64,000 bases of DNA from Bacillus oleivorans (GTDB taxonomy: Bacteria; Bacillota; Bacilli; Bacillales; JC228): the NCBI RefSeq assembly GCF_900207585.1, contig NZ_OAOP01000008.1:62001-126000 (forward strand), written 5' to 3'. Positions 61,301-64,000 of this stretch are shown here, piece after piece. Both the position numbers and the translations under genes were made by a program. Position 1 is the first letter of the stretch; each line of letters opens with the position of its first letter. The notes under the pieces are model-generated. The model ran no database searches, was not told the DNA's origin, and was given only the letters and a program-made list of their open reading frames with translations.

Positions 61301-62350
61301 ATGGATACTGTATTTTCTGATGTAGTGAAGGACGTCATATCTCAATATCCATTAAAAGTAGAAACGATTTATTTACTATCATATAAAGGAAAGAAGGCCG
61401 TCTGGTCTATTGCTACAGACCAAGGCGAAGTCATCATGAAGAAGCTCCCAATGATCGAAAATGACATTAAATTTATGATTCATGCGATCGATTATTTACG
61501 CAATGGGGGCATTTATACTCCTGGTGTATTTAAAACCAATTCAGGAGAAGGCTATGTAGAACATGAAGGCGAGTATTTTGTTGTGTTTGAAGCGGTTTAC
61601 GGCAGAAATCCAGATTATGAAATCGAAGAAGATATGCGGATGATCATGAGAGGAATGGCTGCATTCCACAAAGCCTCAAAGGGAATTGAATCCCCAACTG
61701 GAGAGTTTCCTTCCTTTTTATTATTAGAATCGAAAGAAGAAATGGAACGGAGATATCAAAAGCTAGTGAATTGGAAGGAAGAAAAGTCTAAGAAATCGGA
61801 AAAAAATGCGATTGATAAATTATTCTTAAAATATGTCGACACCTGTTTAGAACAGGCAGAAAAAGCGATTGCTATGCTAGCTAATCCGTATTTTGAGCAA
61901 TGGGTAGAAGAAACAAAAATCAACAAAACACTTTGCCATCAAGATTATGCTTCTGGCAATCTAGTTATTGGAAATGACAATAACCTCTATGTTTTCGATA
62001 TGGATTCATTAACAGTCGAACTGCCGGTAAGGGATATTAGAAAAATACTAAACAAAGTCATGAAAAAAGAAACGGCTTGGAACCTAGAAAAATTCAAAAA
62101 TATGATGAAGTATTATCAAGAAGTCAACCCACTAACAAAAGAACAATATCAAATCCTAGCAGCCGACCTCCAATTTCCTCATCTATTTTATGGACAAGTA
62201 TCTAAATATTACGAGGGCAGAGATGCAAAGTGGCCTTTACGAAAACATTTTGACCGCATTAAAGATATGACAGCGACTGAATTAAGTAAAGACGCAGTAT
62301 TGCAAAGCTTTTTATCACAGTTAGATGAGGTGATTTCCCATGGAGCATAA
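61301..62350 (+). CDS. cotS: CotS-family spore-coat kinase-like protein
   Basis: A 349-residue protein of the aminoglycoside-phosphotransferase fold. The N-lobe Lys lies in GEVIMKKLPM. The catalytic loop is TLCHQDYASGNLVIG and the metal-binding Asp is in NLYVFDMDSLTVELPVRDI. CotS and its relatives (CotI, YutH) are inner-coat proteins, and phosphorylation of coat components has been shown for CotH-type kinases, so activity here is plausible but not shown. The ATG follows AGGAGG; it starts 10 bases after the glycosyltransferase stop and overlaps the next gene by 11 bases. Confidence 0.9.
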   Translation: MDTVFSDVVKDVISQYPLKVETIYLLSYKGKKAVWSIATDQGEVIMKKLPMIENDIKFMIHAIDYLRNGGIYTPGVFKTNSGEGYVEHEGEYFVVFEAVYGRNPDYEIEEDMRMIMRGMAAFHKASKGIESPTGEFPSFLLLESKEEMERRYQKLVNWKEEKSKKSEKNAIDKLFLKYVDTCLEQAEKAIAMLANPYFEQWVEETKINKTLCHQDYASGNLVIGNDNNLYVFDMDSLTVELPVRDIRKILNKVMKKETAWNLEKFKNMMKYYQEVNPLTKEQYQILAADLQFPHLFYGQVSKYYEGRDAKWPLRKHFDRIKDMTATELSKDAVLQSFLSQLDEVISHGA

Positions 62351-63359
62351 TATGGTACAAGATCTTGAATTAGGCAAACGGCTAATGTCCGAAAATTATC
62401 CTGATCTTGAAGTTCTCCAAATGGAGGTCTTTCAAGGCGGGGGAATCAAGACTGTTTGGAGAGTAGAAACCGCACAAGGAATCTATGGTTTAAAACGAAT
62501 TAGAAAACCTCTGCCTGTTGTGGAATCAACAACTGCCGCTCAAGTCTACCTGGCGGGCAAAGGCGTCCTTGTTCCTGATATTATTCCAACGAAAGACGGT
62601 AACCGCTATTTTGTCCATGAAGGCTATGCTGTTGTTCTATATAGCTGGATTGATGGTACTGACTTAGAGATGGAAGAAAATAAACAAGACCTGCTCACAG
62701 GAATCAGAGGATTAGCCCAATTTCAAAAGGATTCTGTCGGATTTGTCGCACCAGAAGGCGTTAACTTTTACAATCGTATGGGAGCTTGGCCAAAGCACTA
62801 TGAAGGAATGCTTGAGGAATTTAAACAATGGAAAGAGGAATCAAAAAATAAGGACACTGCTTTTTACAGGGTTTATTTGAAAATAGCAGATAATATTATC
62901 TATATGTCCGAAAAAGCACTTGAGCTGTTGAACAAGTCCTGTTATTCGAAATGGGTTGAAGAAATTGGAGAACACGGGTACCTTACCCATCAGGATTATG
63001 GAAAAGGAAATGCCCTTTTAACCGAAAACGGCGTTTATGTCTTAGACCTAGATAACTTAGCTTACGATATTCCAATTCGGGATTTACGCAAGCTGATTTT
63101 TAAACGAATGAAGGAAACCGAGAATTGGAATCTGGCAGAAATCGAAGAATATATCAGCTGTTTCACTTCCATCCTGCCTCTCACAGAAGAACAAATCAAA
63201 CTTATTTATATAGACCTATTATTCCCAGATAAGTTTTATGGATATGTAAAGAAGCCATTTAGAATGGGAGAAGTTGGGGACGTTAACAAACTTCTAAAAA
63301 CTTATAAGCTTGAGGCAAACAAAATGCCTGTTTTAAAACAGGTATTACAACTAGATTAA
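62340..63359 (+). CDS. CotS/CotI-family spore-coat kinase-like protein
   Basis: A 339-residue paralogue of the preceding gene, starting at an ATG inside its end. Catalytic loop YLTHQDYGKGNALLT and Asp in VYVLDLDNLAYDIPIRDLRK; both are conserved, so the kinase fold is intact. The N-lobe reads IKTVWRVETAQGIYGLKRIR. It corresponds to YtaA/CotI in B. subtilis. Two paralogues in tandem point to duplication within the coat operon. Confidence 0.88.
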   Translation: MEHNMVQDLELGKRLMSENYPDLEVLQMEVFQGGGIKTVWRVETAQGIYGLKRIRKPLPVVESTTAAQVYLAGKGVLVPDIIPTKDGNRYFVHEGYAVVLYSWIDGTDLEMEENKQDLLTGIRGLAQFQKDSVGFVAPEGVNFYNRMGAWPKHYEGMLEEFKQWKEESKNKDTAFYRVYLKIADNIIYMSEKALELLNKSCYSKWVEEIGEHGYLTHQDYGKGNALLTENGVYVLDLDNLAYDIPIRDLRKLIFKRMKETENWNLAEIEEYISCFTSILPLTEEQIKLIYIDLLFPDKFYGYVKKPFRMGEVGDVNKLLKTYKLEANKMPVLKQVLQLD

Positions 63360-63375
63360 TAGGAGTGATGAAATA

Positions 63376-63624
63376 ATGAAATTAGAAGAAGAGTTTGTAG
63401 GCAGAAAAGAACAATATGTGGAGTTATTAAAAAGAGTTATCAGTGAATTAGAGTCTGATACGCTAAATGTAAGAGGCAAGAAAATTGAGCTTCCTGACGA
63501 GGATATGGAATACAAATTAGCCCATAAATCAGAATTCGGAGCCAATAAGCTGACCATCGGAATAGAATGGATTGACGAGAGTGAAATCGACCAGGAATTA
63601 GAAGATTTAGATTTAGAAATATAA
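63376..63624 (+). CDS. Amphi-Trp domain protein
   Basis: An 82-residue acidic protein: VELLKRVISELESDTLNVRG, IELPDEDMEYKLAHKSEFG and NKLTIGIEWIDE with the closing Trp. This layout, helix, ELPD, then a strand ending IEW, matches the small amphi-Trp domain family. Its role is unknown. It follows the second CotS-like gene by 16 bases and is probably last in the operon; TAGGAGTG precedes the ATG. Confidence 0.75.
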   Translation: MKLEEEFVGRKEQYVELLKRVISELESDTLNVRGKKIELPDEDMEYKLAHKSEFGANKLTIGIEWIDESEIDQELEDLDLEI

Positions 63625-63630
63625 GTCAGA

Positions 63631-63670
63631 AATAAAGCCTTAGAACCAATGTGGCTCTAAGGCTTTTTAG
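63631..63670 (+). terminator. Terminator of the coat operon
   Basis: AAAGCCTTAGA-N11-TCTAAGGCTTTTTAG, starting just after the amphi-Trp stop. Confidence 0.85.
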
Positions 63671-63672
63671 TA

Positions 63673-63745
63673 TGATCCCGACTGGGCTCGAACCAGCGAC
63701 CCCCACCCTGTCAAGGTGATGCTCTCCCAACTGAGCTACGGAATC
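63673..63745 (-). tRNA. tRNA-Val (anticodon GAC)
   Basis: On the minus strand the acceptor stem GATTCCG pairs with CGGGATC (one T-G pair), the D-arm contains GCTCAGTTGGGAGAGC, the anticodon loop is TTGACAG (GAC), and the T-arm is CTGGTTCGAGCCCAG. The discriminator is A and CCA is not encoded (the next bases are TAC). It reads GUC and GUU valine codons. It stands alone, not in a tRNA cluster. Confidence 0.95.
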
Positions 63746-63833
63746 ATAATCATTATGAAGACAAGTGTTATTTTACCGTGAAACTCTTAGAATGTCAATG
63801 TTAATCACACATGTCTTCTAAAAATGATGACTT

Positions 63834-64000
63834 TTATACCTCACCTAAATACTCCTCAAAGGTAAGCTGATTTTCAAACATGTAGGTTGCCTGTTCAACC
63901 CCAACATAGCGAAGATGCCACGGTTCGTATTGATATCCTGTGATATGTTCTTTACCCTCCGGATAGCGGATGATAAAGCCAAAATGATGAGCATTTTGTG
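63834..64000 (-). CDS. D-alanyl-D-alanine carboxypeptidase, VanY/LdcB type (3' end)
   Basis: The last 54 codons of a minus-strand gene that continues beyond the window. QNAHHFGFIIRYPEGKEHIT and GYQYEPWHLRYVG carry the Glu and His of the M15B metal site (Glu-Pro-Trp-His), then VEQATYMFENQLTFEEYLGE to the stop at 63834. Such enzymes trim D-Ala or L,D-linked residues from peptidoglycan stem peptides. No terminator is evident between it and the tRNA gene. Confidence 0.9.
   Translation of the reverse strand, partial: QNAHHFGFIIRYPEGKEHITGYQYEPWHLRYVGVEQATYMFENQLTFEEYLGEV

Overview
The window comes from an AT-rich, endospore-forming member of the Bacillaceae. It carries an alpha/beta-type SASP, an SspH-type SASP, the SigI/RsgI pair, a YteA-type DksA protein, a KinB-like kinase and a CotS/CotSA-type spore-coat gene cluster. 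It also has SAM-I and cobalamin riboswitches and TnrA/GlnR boxes typical of Bacillus relatives. The species cannot be fixed from the sequence alone. Most of the window is ordinary chromosomal backbone, with genes on both strands separated by clear intrinsic terminators.

Layout. 1-4,000: SASP, then the rsgI-sigI stress-response pair and a secreted Glu-rich DUF5667-type protein on the minus strand. 4,000-6,500: a degraded TerC/YkoY-family gene, a small membrane protein, a striking array of about 176-bp palindromic repeat units (5,114-5,766), and a nuclease-fold/winged-helix protein. 6,700-14,100: an SwrC-type RND exporter, release factor 3, a YueH-like protein, a nucleoside transporter and a small Cro/C1-type HTH protein. 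14,150-15,170: remnant of an IS1182-family element plus a GC-rich dispersed repeat. 15,200-19,030: cobalamin uptake operon btuF-btuC-btuD(CbiZ fusion) under a cobalamin riboswitch with its own attenuator. 19,100-31,200: housekeeping and membrane genes (YndM, AI-2E-family permease, OsmC, an ABC-2 exporter, TPR, HelD, YetF, MsrA, a TrxB-like flavoprotein). 31,200-34,500: an ammonium transporter with two TnrA/GlnR boxes and a KinB-like sensor kinase. 34,650-41,800: phosphodiesterase, SspH, AHSA1 protein, SAM riboswitch-metN-metP-metQ, an HcxA-like dehydrogenase, a PAP2 phosphatase, YteA. 42,000-46,500: ATL protein, nitrilase/GNAT pair, P1 peptidase, a PadR regulator with DUF4188. 46,600-46,776: a second locus of the palindromic repeat. 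46,900-54,740: S9 peptidase, AraC regulator followed by a DUF899-VOC fusion and two VOC proteins, a DppA-type peptidase, and three low-complexity or repetitive proteins. 55,100-63,624: YvnB-like secreted phosphodiesterase, then a divergent spore-coat glycan cluster (epimerase; glycosyltransferase, two CotS-like kinases, amphi-Trp protein). The window ends with tRNA-Val(GAC) and the 3' end of a VanY/LdcB-type carboxypeptidase.

The most unusual signal is the dispersed palindromic repeat family. Four units at two loci 41 kb apart keep exactly the same arm spacing (50/56/51 bp) and 176-bp core length although the spacers have diverged. Other points of note are a probable ATT start codon in the coat glycosyltransferase gene, a TerC pseudogene that retains its own terminator, divergent sigma-K-like promoters in the coat cluster, and an sspH gene encoded opposite a spurious reading frame.
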